From Andrena cerasifolii (Eukaryota; Arthropoda; Insecta; Hymenoptera; Andrenidae): a stretch of DNA of 64,000 bases. The position numbers and the translations under genes are program-made. The notes under the pieces are model-generated. The model saw nothing but the letters and a program-made list of their open reading frames with translations, had not been told where the DNA came from and did no database searches. The DNA is taken from assembly GCF_050908995.1 (NCBI RefSeq), contig NC_135123.1, positions 8,928,001-8,992,000 on the forward strand. Direction: 5' to 3'. Positions 23,520 to 35,226 of the stretch are shown here, in pieces (positions within the stretch are counted from its first letter, which is position 1; each line of letters starts with the position of its first letter).

Positions 23520-25739
23520 AATAAAGATTTTCCTACACCCACGCGAACGTCAGTTTGCGATAAGAGATTAATAAGCGATTCGGGAGAACCGAGCGTAACG
23601 CTACATAGGACTATTCTTGCGCGACAAATATTGTCTCGAATAGAATAAAAATCCTCCGCCTTTATTACACCAGCTTTCCGAACTAGCTTGATAAAACTTT
23701 GATGCTTGAAGAGGCGCTCGCTATCTGGAGTTCGGGAATAACGTAAAGACGAATCAGGTGATTCACCCCGTCCGAGATAAGCAAAGAGCCTCCTATATCC
23801 AGTGCGCTAAATTAGGAGCTCTTCTAAATTCAGGCGTAGCGCGAGATTGATAAAGCCTCGAGGTCTTGGCTCTCAGCTGCGAGCGCGGCGTCGATAACGA
23901 GGCGATGAACCCTGATAAGCGCGCGGAAAAATCGAGATCGGTTCGCTCTATTTTTTCTCGCGGTTAAAATTAGAATCGAATCCCTGCCCATTCTTCGCCA
24001 AGCACCGACGGATTCGCGTTTGAATCCGGGCGCAGCTAAATCAGTCAGACGCCTGTAAATATCGAACGGAGGCGACGCACAGTGGAATCGGCAGCGCTGC
24101 GTTGGACGAGCTGGCGGAATTTTCGATACACCTAGTCGCGGAGTATTTTCGTCGGGACGGATGGAAGAACGGATTCGTGGGAATCGTCGAAACCAACAGT
24201 GGAAAAGCAACGCGCTTCACCTTCGGCACGCGCGTGCACCAGCTTGTGTCACACATAATGCTGGATCGTTGAACCCCGGAGCGCCACAAAACTGGGCAAA
24301 CCCATTTGCATTTCACGTCCGAGCACAACAGGCCGCGTCAAACGGCACGGCCCCGACCGTTTCTTTTTTCCGGTGCAGCTCCAATTTGAATCGCGACAAA
24401 ACAGCCCCGATCTGCTCCTTCGACCTCTCCCAATTTCATCGATCCAGCGAAGCCGCTTTATTTCTCGGATACTCAATCCCTCTATTCGTCGAGGGAATCG
24501 GTAACTGCTTCGCTGCAGCATTTATCGAATTAACATCGTTTATATAAATCCTTGATTAAAATGTTTACCAAACTACGAAGAGAAACTTCATTGCAGCACG
24601 GCGTTGTTGACTGCGAAGCGTGTATATTGGTGTTTCACCCGTGAATGCAGCGGTATCTCCGTTGGTGATCACTTTTGTGGATGTTTGAGGAGGTTTTCAT
24701 CAGGCGCGAGTGAAACTTTTAGTGGATAATCGCGGCAGCAGGTGTCACGGCAAGAACGTCGAATAAGTAGCGACGCGAGCGAGGGAGAAGCGGTGATTTC
24801 CACGGGGGAGCGAGTAAAATGTAAGATCGATATTTCAGTATCGACGCAACGGACCGCGTGGAAATAAATTATCCTTTTTATTCCGAACAAAAGGCTTCGT
24901 GGAAATCGAACAATGGCGAGCAACGACGATGATCGTTTCAGCGTGGAGTACCCAAGGTCAACCGGCACCCATGACCTCGGGCTGGAAAAAGCGAAGAAAA
25001 GGGTAACGGGTCGACGGAGCGAGCGTAACTCGATAACCATCGGGCATAATGCGTAATTTTCGGGGGGTCAGGCGCATTGAAATCAATTCGACTTGCTGGG
25101 CCTGGAGCAGCCGACTTCGCAACGGAAGAAGCCAGGAATTGAGTCGAAGCTACCAGGCAGAATTACTCGTAATCCACTGTGCAGCATTTGAACACGAAAT
25201 GCGAATGACGACGATTATTCCTTCGGACACTCGCCAGTAGTACGAGCAAAGGAAAGCTGATCCTTGGATAAGAATCGCCACCTTGGGGCATCGATTTGCG
25301 TGCCGTTTGAACGGCCAGCAGCGAGTCGATTTACGGCACGAGGAAATAGAGTTATCGAGGGCAAGCTGGCCTAATTTATGGAGTGGTCCGCCGTCTAATT
25401 AATCGGCCTCGGTTCCCGGAAACACGTCACGGCGTTACGTCGCCGCGGCGTAGGAAGAAGCCCGCAGGGGTCGTTGACCGTGCTCCTTAACTGGTATATT
25501 CTTGTCATCCCGAAACGTTACCTCGCGGCTCGAGAGCCCTGCCCGCGTTTGCGCTCCGTTTTGGCTCGCGATCGCGGGTCACGGGAACCCTGCTCTCGAA
25601 ATCTCCGCGGGAAAAGCACATTTGTCGTTCGTTACAGCGAATTTAACGTCGAAGCATTTGCTGCGCTTGTCGCTACGGGATGCAGTAGTGTTAATAACAT
25701 ACCGGAGAGATGCGAATGTCTGTAGCTAACGAGTCCAAG
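23520..25739. other. Unannotated stretch
   Basis: No gene was recognised. Mostly CpG-rich with overlapping frames on both strands. Confidence 0.4.
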
Positions 25740-26449
25740 TTAAGGGGAACACCACTGTGACGGCCGGAAAAGTAAGCCGTTTTTACGAATTTTTTTCGGG
25801 AATAATTTACAGTTTTCAGAGGACAATTTTATTACCTACCTTTAGTACGCTGTCTTAAGAGAATATACAAAAAAAATAAATAGGAAAATATGCATAAATT
25901 TTGATATATTAATTAATCTTTTAGACCCCCCCATGCAAGCTGGTCGAACGTGTAACTATGGAACAGCAGGTACGAAATCTAATTTCATTTTTTTTGTATA
26001 AACTATATTAGTGCAGTTTCCGTTGTACGTACGGATTCTTTGATTGGAAACAAATTTTTTTAAATACGCTCGAAAACTGTCAATCTTATTCGCGGGTTTC
26101 GAAACTTTTCTTTTAATGCGCACCATTTTTGCAAAAATAATTTGTTTAAGAAATCGGTAGGTACAACGGAAACTACACTCATATAGTTTATAAAAAAAAA
26201 ATGAAATTAGATTTCGGACCTGCTGTTGCATAGTTACAGATTCGACCAGCTCGCGTGGGGGGTCTGAAAGATTAATTAATATATTAAAATCTATGGATGT
26301 TTTTCTATTTATTTTTTCTTGTATAGTCTCTTAAGACAGCGTACTAAAGGTAGGTAGTACAAATTTTCTATGAAAACTGTAAATTATTCCTGAAAAAAAT
26401 TCGTAAAAATGGCTTACTTTTCCGGCTGTTACAGTGGTGTCCCCCTTAA
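25740..26449. mobile_element. 710-bp palindromic element with TTAAGGGG ends (element A)
   Basis: It begins TTAAGGGGAACACCACTGTG and ends in the inverted form CAGTGGTGTCCCCCTTAA, with TTAA at both edges. The two arms of about 300-330 bp are inverted copies with roughly 85-90% match by eye, centred near 26095. Short islands such as TACCTACCTTTAGTACGCTG and its complement are exact. TTAA at both ends suggests a piggyBac-like insertion site, but the GGGG start is not the usual CCC, so the superfamily is uncertain. Its first 70 bp resemble those of 31552-32297. It has no coding sequence I believe in. A transcript across it would be a very long hairpin. Confidence 0.88.
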
Positions 26450-26730
26450 ATAGGATCGACATTTAACTGTTTTAAAAGTGACGAAGGTTGGAATGTTTAA
26501 ATGATATGCGAAAGTGGTGGGAATGTTTATTCAGGTAATCAATGAAGATGATTAAAAGTTAACTTTAGCATGTTACACTGCGGAGTAAGTGTAAAGAAAG
26601 TGTTAGCTAAGAGGACTTGTATGGGAAACAAGGTCGTTTTGATGGGCCACTCTTCTTCACTTCCTTGCAAGTGCCATTACAAATACCTTCGTTAAAGAAC
26701 AGTAGATATCCAAAGTTATTCAACTTAATT

Positions 26731-27072
26731 GAGGACCTTGCAGCAAGAGGGGTGCAACTTAATTTTCACGGTTCTTGAATTATCACGTGTAATTTTATTA
26801 TATTATTACTATTTCATTATTAATATACGTAAAAGAAAATCTACGTCGTTTGATGCAAGTCCCATATCAAATGAGCGATTTATTGCAAATTTTCAAGTTC
26901 CAGATCGGCAAAATTCGCCAAAAATAGAAATGAAAACTAATCAACTTACTATTTTTCAGTTAGTGTGCTATTTTTAATGTCAAGTCAAAGCAATGATTTT
27001 ATAAACAGTTTTATCTAAATTATTCCAAGTTAGAAAAGATGGAGCCTGCACTCTTCTTGCTGCAAAGTTCTC
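26731..27072. repeat. Possible TIR element
   Basis: GGACCTTGCAGCAAGAGGGG at about 26733-26752 is matched by an imperfect inverted copy near 27045-27072 (CTTCTTGCTGCAAAGTTCTC). The interior is AT-rich and shows no further symmetry. No target duplication was found, so this may be a decayed element or coincidence. Confidence 0.4.
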
Positions 27073-28486
27073 GATTCCTGCCCCTTGAAATTCCTAAAAC
27101 TGCCACCAAATTCTCCATGCTGAAGCGTAATCGTTCCGTTACGAGGCCATCGCGTTCCCCTTAAATTAATCCACATAATCGGGGCCCCGCAGTGGTATCG
27201 CGGGCGTGATCGCGATCCCAGCGTCTGGTAGCTCGGGCAGAGCGAGGCGAGGATTCGAACGCGAGCGAAACCGTGTCGGTCGTTGAACCACACGGCACCG
27301 CCGAGTTGTAAATTACGCCTCGGTATCCATCGACGCTCCACGGTGAGAGTTCTCTCTATGAATTTCATCCGAGCGAGCCCGACGCCGGGCTTGAAACCGC
27401 TCCAGCGGTCCGCTCCTCTTCCGTATTTATGGAAAAAGCAAGCTGCCAGCGAGCTGCCTCGTATCTAGTTCATATTCCGCGACTCTTTTCCCTTTTTTTT
27501 CTCCTCCCTTTCCGCTCGTTTTCTTCCTCTTGGCTACCTTCTCCCCCGCTTGAGATGGTTTCTAACGTTTCAACGGGGAGCACACTTGACGCCTCGCCCC
27601 GAGAAATCGCGTAATGTCTTGTTGATTTTTTGGTCGAACGGCGATATTGGTTTGGAAATTTTGTGGGGAGAGGATAGAAACGGCGAGGTTCCGAGTAGAT
27701 TTGCTTTTCGAAGGGGTCGATCGGAGGTGCTGGAGTTTATTCAAGATGGAGGGGAGGCTTGTCTCGTTTGGACGGGGAAAAGCGATAGTGAAACTTTCTT
27801 GGGTTCGTTACTTGCGGGGATTTAGAGATCACCTTCACTCTCTTAAGTGGAACCGTAGATGTCTACTTTTCCAGTGAAATACTCGACGACTTTTACAAAA
27901 CCTTAGCTAAGGGGCACTGAATTCCTCATAAAATGAAAGCAGTGAGCGTCGCGTCATTTCCCACAGATAACCCGACGAAGCTCTGCCAATAGAAATTCAA
28001 TGCCTCTGCCATGAAACAGTCATTCCTCCTTCAACCCTATCTATCACCCACGGAACACCCCAAAACCCACACTTCCCCGCCTCCGCTTCGCGAAATCCAC
28101 TTACAATAGAACACTAACCCGTCCGCCCGTCTCCGGACAGCTCCCCAATCCCATGGCACCAAGAAAAAAACCGCGACAGCGACCGGCAGAAAGATGGAAA
28201 TCACTGCGGAGCCGCGACGCGCCGCGTTGGTAAAGCGAAAAAACACGAGGAGTGCTCTGTAACGAGCGCGCGAACGTAAAATTTACGCCCGCCGTGGATT
28301 TACGAGTCGCGTGGGTGTAGCGCAATTAGACGGATTAAGAATGCCGTGAGGAATGAGGCGGGTGGCGGGAGGGGGTTGGAAAAATGGGCAACGGAATAAA
28401 TAATCGCGAACGCGCGAGGGATGGGACGCGGGAACGAGGCTCGCACGTTGGTGTCGCAGATAGAGACGAGAGGAGAGCCGAGCAGA
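27073..28486. other. Unannotated stretch
   Basis: No gene was recognised. A pyrimidine-rich tract runs from about 27479 to 27550. A B-box-like sequence near 27243 was examined and rejected as a tRNA. Confidence 0.4.
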
Positions 28487-28544
28487 AAGAGAGAAAGAGG
28501 GAGAGAGAGAGAGAGAGAGGGAGAGAGAGAGAGGGAGAGAGAGT
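28487..28544. repeat. (GA)n microsatellite
   Basis: A nearly pure GA tract with occasional GGG interruptions. It could bind GAGA-type factors; no gene start is visible next to it. Confidence 0.9.
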
Positions 28545-31500
28545 GAGCCAGCCAGGCGGCGAACGAACCAACGAGAATGTGTATACATGTATACTCGGGT
28601 GCAACGACCGGTGGATTGTCCGCGGATTCCGAGCAAGGAACTCCGCGAGTTTCGCGCATGCAGTTACGGTACGCTACCGTGATGCGTTTCGTAGCTGGCC
28701 ACGTGCCGCGGTGCACGTAAGAAGTGGTCGATCCTTAAGCCCATTTCACACGGGACGCTTTCCACGCCACGATATTCGTACCCCGAACGTGCACGCGTAT
28801 TCTACACGTGTCTATCTTCTCACTTACTGTATCAATGAAATGAAATACGTATTTAATAGTTGCGGTATTCAGAGGTGCCTCTCATATTTTTTGTGAAACG
28901 AGGAATTGCTTGTGGGAATGAGGAATTGTTTGACAGAAGAATTCGAGGAATTCTAGATATGTGTGTGTCTAGTATAAGGGCTAGGGAGCTACACCTGACG
29001 CCAACATCGTCGAAGAGATTCAACAATAGTGAATAAATAATAAGAAGGATCGACATAAAAAAAATATTTTCTGCAAGTTTAAAGCTGCCTCCTTATATCC
29101 CAAAAGAGTTTAACGCGATACTAACAGTAGTTTTTCCAAAAGAAATTCATAAATCTCGAGGGCTGTTACGCGAGAATCCACTCTTAAAACATGGGAAAAT
29201 TAGGGATTTTTGAGGGAAGAAATTAGCGATTCGATTCGTCTGAAATTTGGACCACGCTTTTATGCATCTTCGAAGAAGTCGCAGCTTTTTTATTATTGAC
29301 TTTTAATCATAAATATAAGAGCTACGCACGATCGACCGCCGCGCAAAATTGGTGTGCGCGACGTGTATCTTTCAGATAATCGGAAACAGATTTACGAAGC
29401 TCAGGGCTGCGTGCAGTTCGCCTAAAAATTGAATGGAACTGCGGTGGCGTGCGCGCGACGACAGGCCGACGAATATTCGGTTGATGGACGGTAGCGTTCG
29501 ACACACTTGCGGTTTCAATTAGCGTGGGATAGGTAAAGAGGCTATCGCGGCAGTCGCTCGTGACACGAATCGGGCGGCACGTGATTTTTGCCGAGACCCA
29601 TTTGCCGATTGAACCGCGACGAGCACCAGCAATTATACGGTCTGCCGTTCGAAAACGAGTTGACGGTTCGTTCACCGCAGGCTCTACGGCCCCTCTATTT
29701 CCTCTTCGAGTCCCTCCCCTTCCGTGGCCCCCGTCGCGAGTACTTAACATACTGCTCCCGATACATTTTTAGGCGTGCTCTCGAACGTGCTCCGCCACGG
29801 CCGAGCGAGAAGGACCAGGGAACGACGGCCGCCTCGGCAAACGTCACCGAGCGCACACGCAATTTCGGCCGCTCTCCGAAACGCATCCGCGAACGTCCGA
29901 GCAGCGCAGAGTAAAAGAGACAAAACCGACCGGTTTCCTTCCGCTGGAACGATCGAAAGCGATCGAAATCCATGCATTTTAATGGCGCGTTACCTGCGCC
30001 AACGTTACGCTGCCACGTAAGTTAATATCGATGACAGGTTAATATCGGTCGAGAAAATTCTGGAGAAAACGAAGAGCAAGACGTACGAATATATATATTA
30101 AAGCGAACGAGAGACTGAAAGAACTTTCTTCGTCGTGTGTGAAAGAAATACTATCTTGGAGTTCGTTCAGATCCTCGTTCCCTGCGTGAAGAATTCGAAG
30201 CTCAAGTACTCGATTGCAGAAATGTCCAAGACACCTTCGATCAGGATCTTCTCAGAAATGAGACCTCGTGCAATAAAGTTGCATTACACAATCTAGCTTA
30301 ATCTTTGCGCGAAGAATAGTCCCCAGTCTCACTGACATCACAAGCAGGGAATCGGAGCAGACCAATTTTTGATCCGACATCAGAATCCTTGCTCCGCTCC
30401 TGCTCCGCTCGAGCTGCTTTTTTTTAAATAAAAATTCTCTTAATACCTTCAAACTGCGATCTTTCATTCGCAATAAACTCCATCTTTCTACCTTTTCATT
30501 TTCATATAGAAAAAAATTCACAAAGAACGCTTACCTTTCGGGCAAAGAAAGTAGATACTATGCCTCCTCAACACCGGCCCTACGATCTTATATTTTTTCA
30601 ATGATGAACAACTGAGAATTGGTGTTTATTAAAAACAGTTCATCCGTCTGCTTTTAAGAAATGGAAGAAAATTCAAATAATAAAGTAAAGATTTGGAGCA
30701 GCGGAGGAGTATAAATTGTCCGTGCTCGGGCTCCAACGTTCTGATCGCAAGCTACTGTACGACCTATGCATCGAACTCGCACCTCGTTCTATCAGATCTG
30801 CGACAGCCTGCGCATCGAAATGCATACGCTGGTCCTCTGGCACGAGGAGCCGGAGCGCGGCTCGGACTGAATCACATCGGCGATCGTACGCGATCGATGA
30901 TGCATCATCGATGCCAGGCAGCCTGAGCCAGTTAATTCGGATCAGCGATCGCCGGTCACGGGTCAAAGGTCCGACGGTCCTGTGAACGCGGCATAATCGT
31001 CTGGCCGTCGCGCGGCTTGTGCTCGAGCAGGCGCAAATGTGACCTAATACGGGGGCAGTCACCTCTGCTCGCTCCATAGTGCCGCAATCGCGAGGGGGTT
31101 TCTATTTGTATCTCGTTACTTCCGAACGGCCGTTTCGACGACACCAGAGAGCAACTGTCTATCGTTCGCTCCGATCTCCCGCTCCTCCGCTATCCACTGC
31201 GCGCATTCGACGTGCAGGCTGGCCCCACGCTATTATTGGCCGACGCGACGGATACCTCGTCAATAAATTGCGCGGGCAAAAGGTGCGAGGGGCCGCAATT
31301 TCACCGTCGTCCTTTCAGAGGGACGGGAGCTTTCGAGGGGAAGCTCGCGGATTTTTATTGAGAACGCTGAATCACCGCGGTGAGGATAGATTTTCTTTTA
31401 TGAGCGGGGTAGAACTTTCTCTGTGTACCAGGGCGAGGGCGGAAAGTGCGCGAAGAAACGGAGCAAGAAGTTACGTAAATCGTTTAGCAACCTCTTGCTT

Positions 31501-31551
31501 TCTCGAGAACTTAGTTTTTTTGTTGCAGATATAGTCACTCAAAGGTTATAC
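28545..31551. other. Unannotated stretch
   Basis: No gene was recognised in 3 kb. CpG-rich blocks (29330-30020 and 30690-31480) have long overlapping frames without domains. A 20-bp perfect palindrome is centred at 30902/30903 (30893-30912). Confidence 0.4.
30893..30912. repeat. 20-bp perfect palindrome
   Basis: ATCGATGATGCATCATCGAT equals its own reverse complement. It could be a dimeric transcription-factor site or chance. Confidence 0.6.
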
Positions 31552-32297
31552 CTAAGGGGTCATTCTACTTTGAGCCGCCGAAAAATTAAGCTATTTTTAA
31601 AGATATTTTTCTCAGTAAATGCAACGTATAATGAAATAAATCTTTTTGGAATTTATTAAGCTAATCTTATGTTATATAAAAAAAAATTAGAAAGAAGTTT
31701 TGCGATTTGTTTTAATTGTTTGTTTGCACTGTCAATATGGCACCTAAAAAGAAGGGTATGTTCACGGCGTACGTGATTTTCCAGCTCAGGGTTATCCGAA
31801 ACAAAAAATTCCGAAGGATTCTTAATCTGTTTGAGTGTCGCTATAACTCCTAGCAAAATTAACAATTTTTGTTGAGAAGTAAAACAATTGCGAAGGTTTG
31901 AAAATAAAAGTTTGAGAAAACATACAAAAGGTTGTATCCTCGGGTGTTCCGTGAGAAAAATCTTGGTTATTTCTCCACAAAAATTGTTAATTGAGCCAGG
32001 GGCTATGGCGACACTCATACAGATTAAGAATCTTTCGGAACATTGTGCTTCTGACAAGCCTGAGCCAGGAAATCACCTACGGCGTGAACATGTCCCTTTT
32101 TTTAGGTGTCATATTGACACTGTAAAAAAACAATTAAACGAGATTGCAAAAATTCTATTTAAATTATTTTTGTATAATACAAGAGTAGCTTAATAAATAC
32201 CAGAAACATTTATTTCATTATACGTTGTATTTACTGAGAAAAAAATCTTTACAAACAGCTTAATTTTTCGGCCGATCAAAGTAGAATGACCCCTTAA
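31552..32297. mobile_element. 746-bp palindromic element with (C/T)TAAGGGG ends (element B)
   Basis: The left end reads CTAAGGGGTCATTCTACTTT and the right end AAAGTAGAATGACCCCTTAA. The arms of about 330 bp are inverted copies centred near 31925. The outer region (GGCCGAAAAATTAAGCTGTTT read from the right end) resembles that of the 25740 element. The arms each carry an open frame reading outward across the centre (31888-32193 on plus, 31656-32057 on minus), and their C-terminal peptides are homologous because the arms are; I do not call them genes. TTAA is intact only on the right; the left has CTAA, consistent with one mutation. Confidence 0.88.
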
Positions 32298-34740
32298 CTG
32301 GATATATGTATAAGTATTCCAGAGGAATGAGTGATAACTTTACGATCTAATGCTAGGTAACTTATTTTGTACTCTATCACAATCTCCAGAAGCGATGATT
32401 CACTCAGTTTTCCACGAAACACATCCGCTTTGTCGCTGACGTTTCTTCTGTCACTGGCGTCGATTTAAAAACGCTAGAATAATTGCTAGAAAGTCTCGCA
32501 AATTGCCCATCGTCTATCGATAGTGAATGACCACGTTCGGGATTAAGGTTAGTCTTTAAAGGCGATTGTCAGTCAACTCTAATTCGGAGCGAGTTACGCA
32601 ATTCTCATGCTCGCGTTATTGTCAGTGGGCATTGGAACGACGCGAGGAAAAAGTCTGGTATCCACGTAACTCGCTGGCCGAGAAAAACGCGAGAGTGGCA
32701 GAGGTCGTTGCCACGGCGCGGCGCCCGCTCCCTCCTCTCTCGGCACTCTTCAGCCCCTTTCGCTCTTTCGTTCCTCGGCGCGAGCCTGTGCAACGCTATC
32801 AGCCCCCTCTGTTCATCGCGTGCGCTTTTCACCCGTTTAATCAAACGCTTACTTTATTCCGCCTTTAATTTCGCTGCACATGGAACAGAAACGCGACCAA
32901 AGAACCTCCCCTAGCCTCCAATACCATTGCTTACCCCACCATTTAGCGTTAATAAAATACAGAACCTTTTCGAGAAACGTCGTAACGTATTAATAGGAAA
33001 ATTGTACTAACCCCTTTAGCGGAGCATGGCAATGGAAGTCTGTTGATCCCTCATCAACTGGCGTTTCGATAATATCTCCAAAGTGTTAAGGCACAAAGGC
33101 GCAAGGGTGCGTTTCGGTAGGAAACAACAGATAACGCACCGACCCACTAGAAGACGCGTCCTCGTTGAGTTGTAATGCCAGTTGCGGTATGTATGTGGAG
33201 ATAAGGCAAAGGGAAATAAATACCCCAGGTGTCTCGGGGTGCCACGCGCTCGGCGAGCCGATAAGAAGTATTTGTTGTTGCGTGCGCTCGGGGGTAAGCC
33301 ACGCACACGCGGCAAACCGCTATCCCAAACGCCTTAGATTTCTAATTAATTATCAAGCGTTCAAACGCAAGGCAGGGGTTTGCAGTTGGCGGGTTTTCGT
33401 CAGCTGCCCGGGCTTGTTAAAATCGTAAGGGCTTCGACAAAAAGTGTTGACCGAATCTAGAGACCAGAGTAACGGGGTCCAGACCTGACATTCCCCATTT
33501 GCCAAGGAGGAACGATAACACGGACTCCCTGCCTCAAGTTCAAGTGGGCGAGGGGTGAAAGGTGCCGCGAGAAAGAAGCCGAGAATCGTTTGGTATTGAC
33601 GTTATCCAGCAGTGCATGGTAGCTGCGGAGGAGGAGGAGGAGGATGAGCTCGAAGGGGGGCACGAAGAAGAGGCTCGGTCGACGAGGCAACGACCTCTGG
33701 CACTCTCTCGTCGCGACGCCCGCGCCAGCTCGCGCGCGCCGGGACCGCTGACCAGCGAGTCGCACTTGCGCTGAATAGTGGCCAGGCCGTTGACACAGCC
33801 CTGTCCTCGCTACGTACATACCCCCGCGAGCAGCTCTGCACCCCGCCAGCTGAAAAAGCTCGCGAGCAGATCCAAAGGAGACGGCCGTGATTGCTCGCGG
33901 GGAGAGGGGGCGCTGTGGGGCCATCATCGAGGTCAATCCTTTCTTAGAGAAGCTTCTGGAGAACGCGCGTGTCGCCCCCGTACGCTCGTGACTCGTCGAC
34001 ACGTGTCCGGCAATTAGGGCTGGCTGACGTCGTCTGCCTCTCCTCATCGCCGAAATAGTTTCGCACCCTGCTCCCAGCGCGAGTGCAATTGCTCTCGCAC
34101 CGAGCGACGAGCATAGGTTCCTGGCAGGTGTCTCTTCGTATCGTCTAGACGCTCTAAAGCCTAAACACTGCGTTATTCCATCGCTCTAGACCTTCCAAAA
34201 GCTCTCCTACTTTCGTGTCGCGCGGAGGTGCGCTAATAGGAGGCTCGCCCAAGGGCGAGTTGGCTCGCGAGACGAAAAGAAGGCGTTGCGCAACCTCCGA
34301 CGCATTTCGAGGCGGTTATTGCATCCCGTGCCGAGACGCCGACTCTGTTTGGACCTCGCGGTGATTCGACTTTGATTACCGGCGACCTTCTACGTCTCTT
34401 GATGCAATTAAGATGGACGCTGCGATTACGTAATCGGGGCCTCTTTGCCGTGCGCGTAATTGAATTTTTGCGCTGCCCCGACTTCCACCACCGGCGCGAT
34501 TAGATGTAGTTGAATGATCGGGCAACGAGAGTGGTACTTTGTTAACCGACGCTCGAGGAGCGCCTGCTATAAGACCACTGCGACTACTTGCCCAGGCTGA
34601 TTCAGATTAGCTGTTACGTACGTGTTCGGACGACGAAAACGGAGAACAATGGACTAAATTTCTCGGATTCCCCTCGCTAACTGATACGGTTCTGTCTTAC
34701 CACTCTTAACCCCTGTAATGGACACAAGGATACATCGAAC
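32298..34740. other. Unannotated stretch
   Basis: No gene was recognised. 32700-32870 is pyrimidine-rich and 33540-34020 GC-rich, with a GGA tract near 33628-33645. Overlapping frames up to 196 codons lack domain signal. Confidence 0.4.
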
Positions 34741-34745
34741 TACCG

Positions 34746-35221
34746 CACAGTGGGGAAATTTCGCGATTTTATGGTCAAAGCCAGAAAAATAAATTTTTCA
34801 TTTCGACAAAATATGCAAATGTCAAGTGAAGAACTAATGTGAGTACGCATGCCATCAATTTTACTGTTAAATGTTTTAATACAAAGCTCGTATAGACTCG
34901 CAAATGTTTATCTTCATGTGAGGTTAGAATTATCGCAAAGAATTAATCCAGATTTTCAAGTTGCTTCAAACACTTATATTGTATTATCCAAAGATTTTTA
35001 ATAAGTAGTTTATACAAATTTTAATGTACTGTTTTTCGGGTAATTTATTTTCTCATATATTAGAACGTAAAAGTGCGAATTTATATATTAAAAATAAGTT
35101 TTCAGGTTTTGACCACGAAAATAGATATAGTTCTTCAATTGACTTTTGTATTAAATTTGTAAAATACAAAAGTTTCATTTCTGTAGTTTTGGCCATAAGA
35201 TCGCAAAATTTCCCAACTGTG
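34746..35221. mobile_element. MITE with CACAGTG ends and 5-bp TSD (Transib/RAG-like)
   Basis: The element starts CACAGTGGGGAAATTTCGCG and ends CAAAATTTCCCAACTGTG. It is flanked by TACCG on both sides (34741-34745 and 35222-35226). The inverted repeats are about 50 bp with several mismatches and include TTATGGTCAAAGCC and its partner near 35185-35200. CACAGTG is the heptamer of vertebrate RAG signals, and Transib transposons have CACWRTG-like ends with 5-bp target duplications, so this is most simply a non-autonomous Transib-like element. The assignment rests on the heptamer and TSD length only. No transposase is present; the interior is AT-rich. Confidence 0.8.
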
Positions 35222-35226
35222 TACCG

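Noticed and set aside
27230..27310. tRNA-like or tRNA-derived SINE sequence on the minus strand
   Set aside because: GTTCGAATCC is present, but the bases around it cannot form a T-stem (CTCGC on both sides) and there is no acceptable acceptor stem or A box.
28735..28770. Possible MITE end (TTAAGCCCATTTCACACGGG)
   Set aside because: No inverted partner was found within 1.5 kb on either side.
33457..34047. 196-codon minus-strand frame
   Set aside because: Arg/Ser-rich, without domains, in CpG-rich DNA where all frames tend to be open; opposite-strand frames of similar quality overlap.
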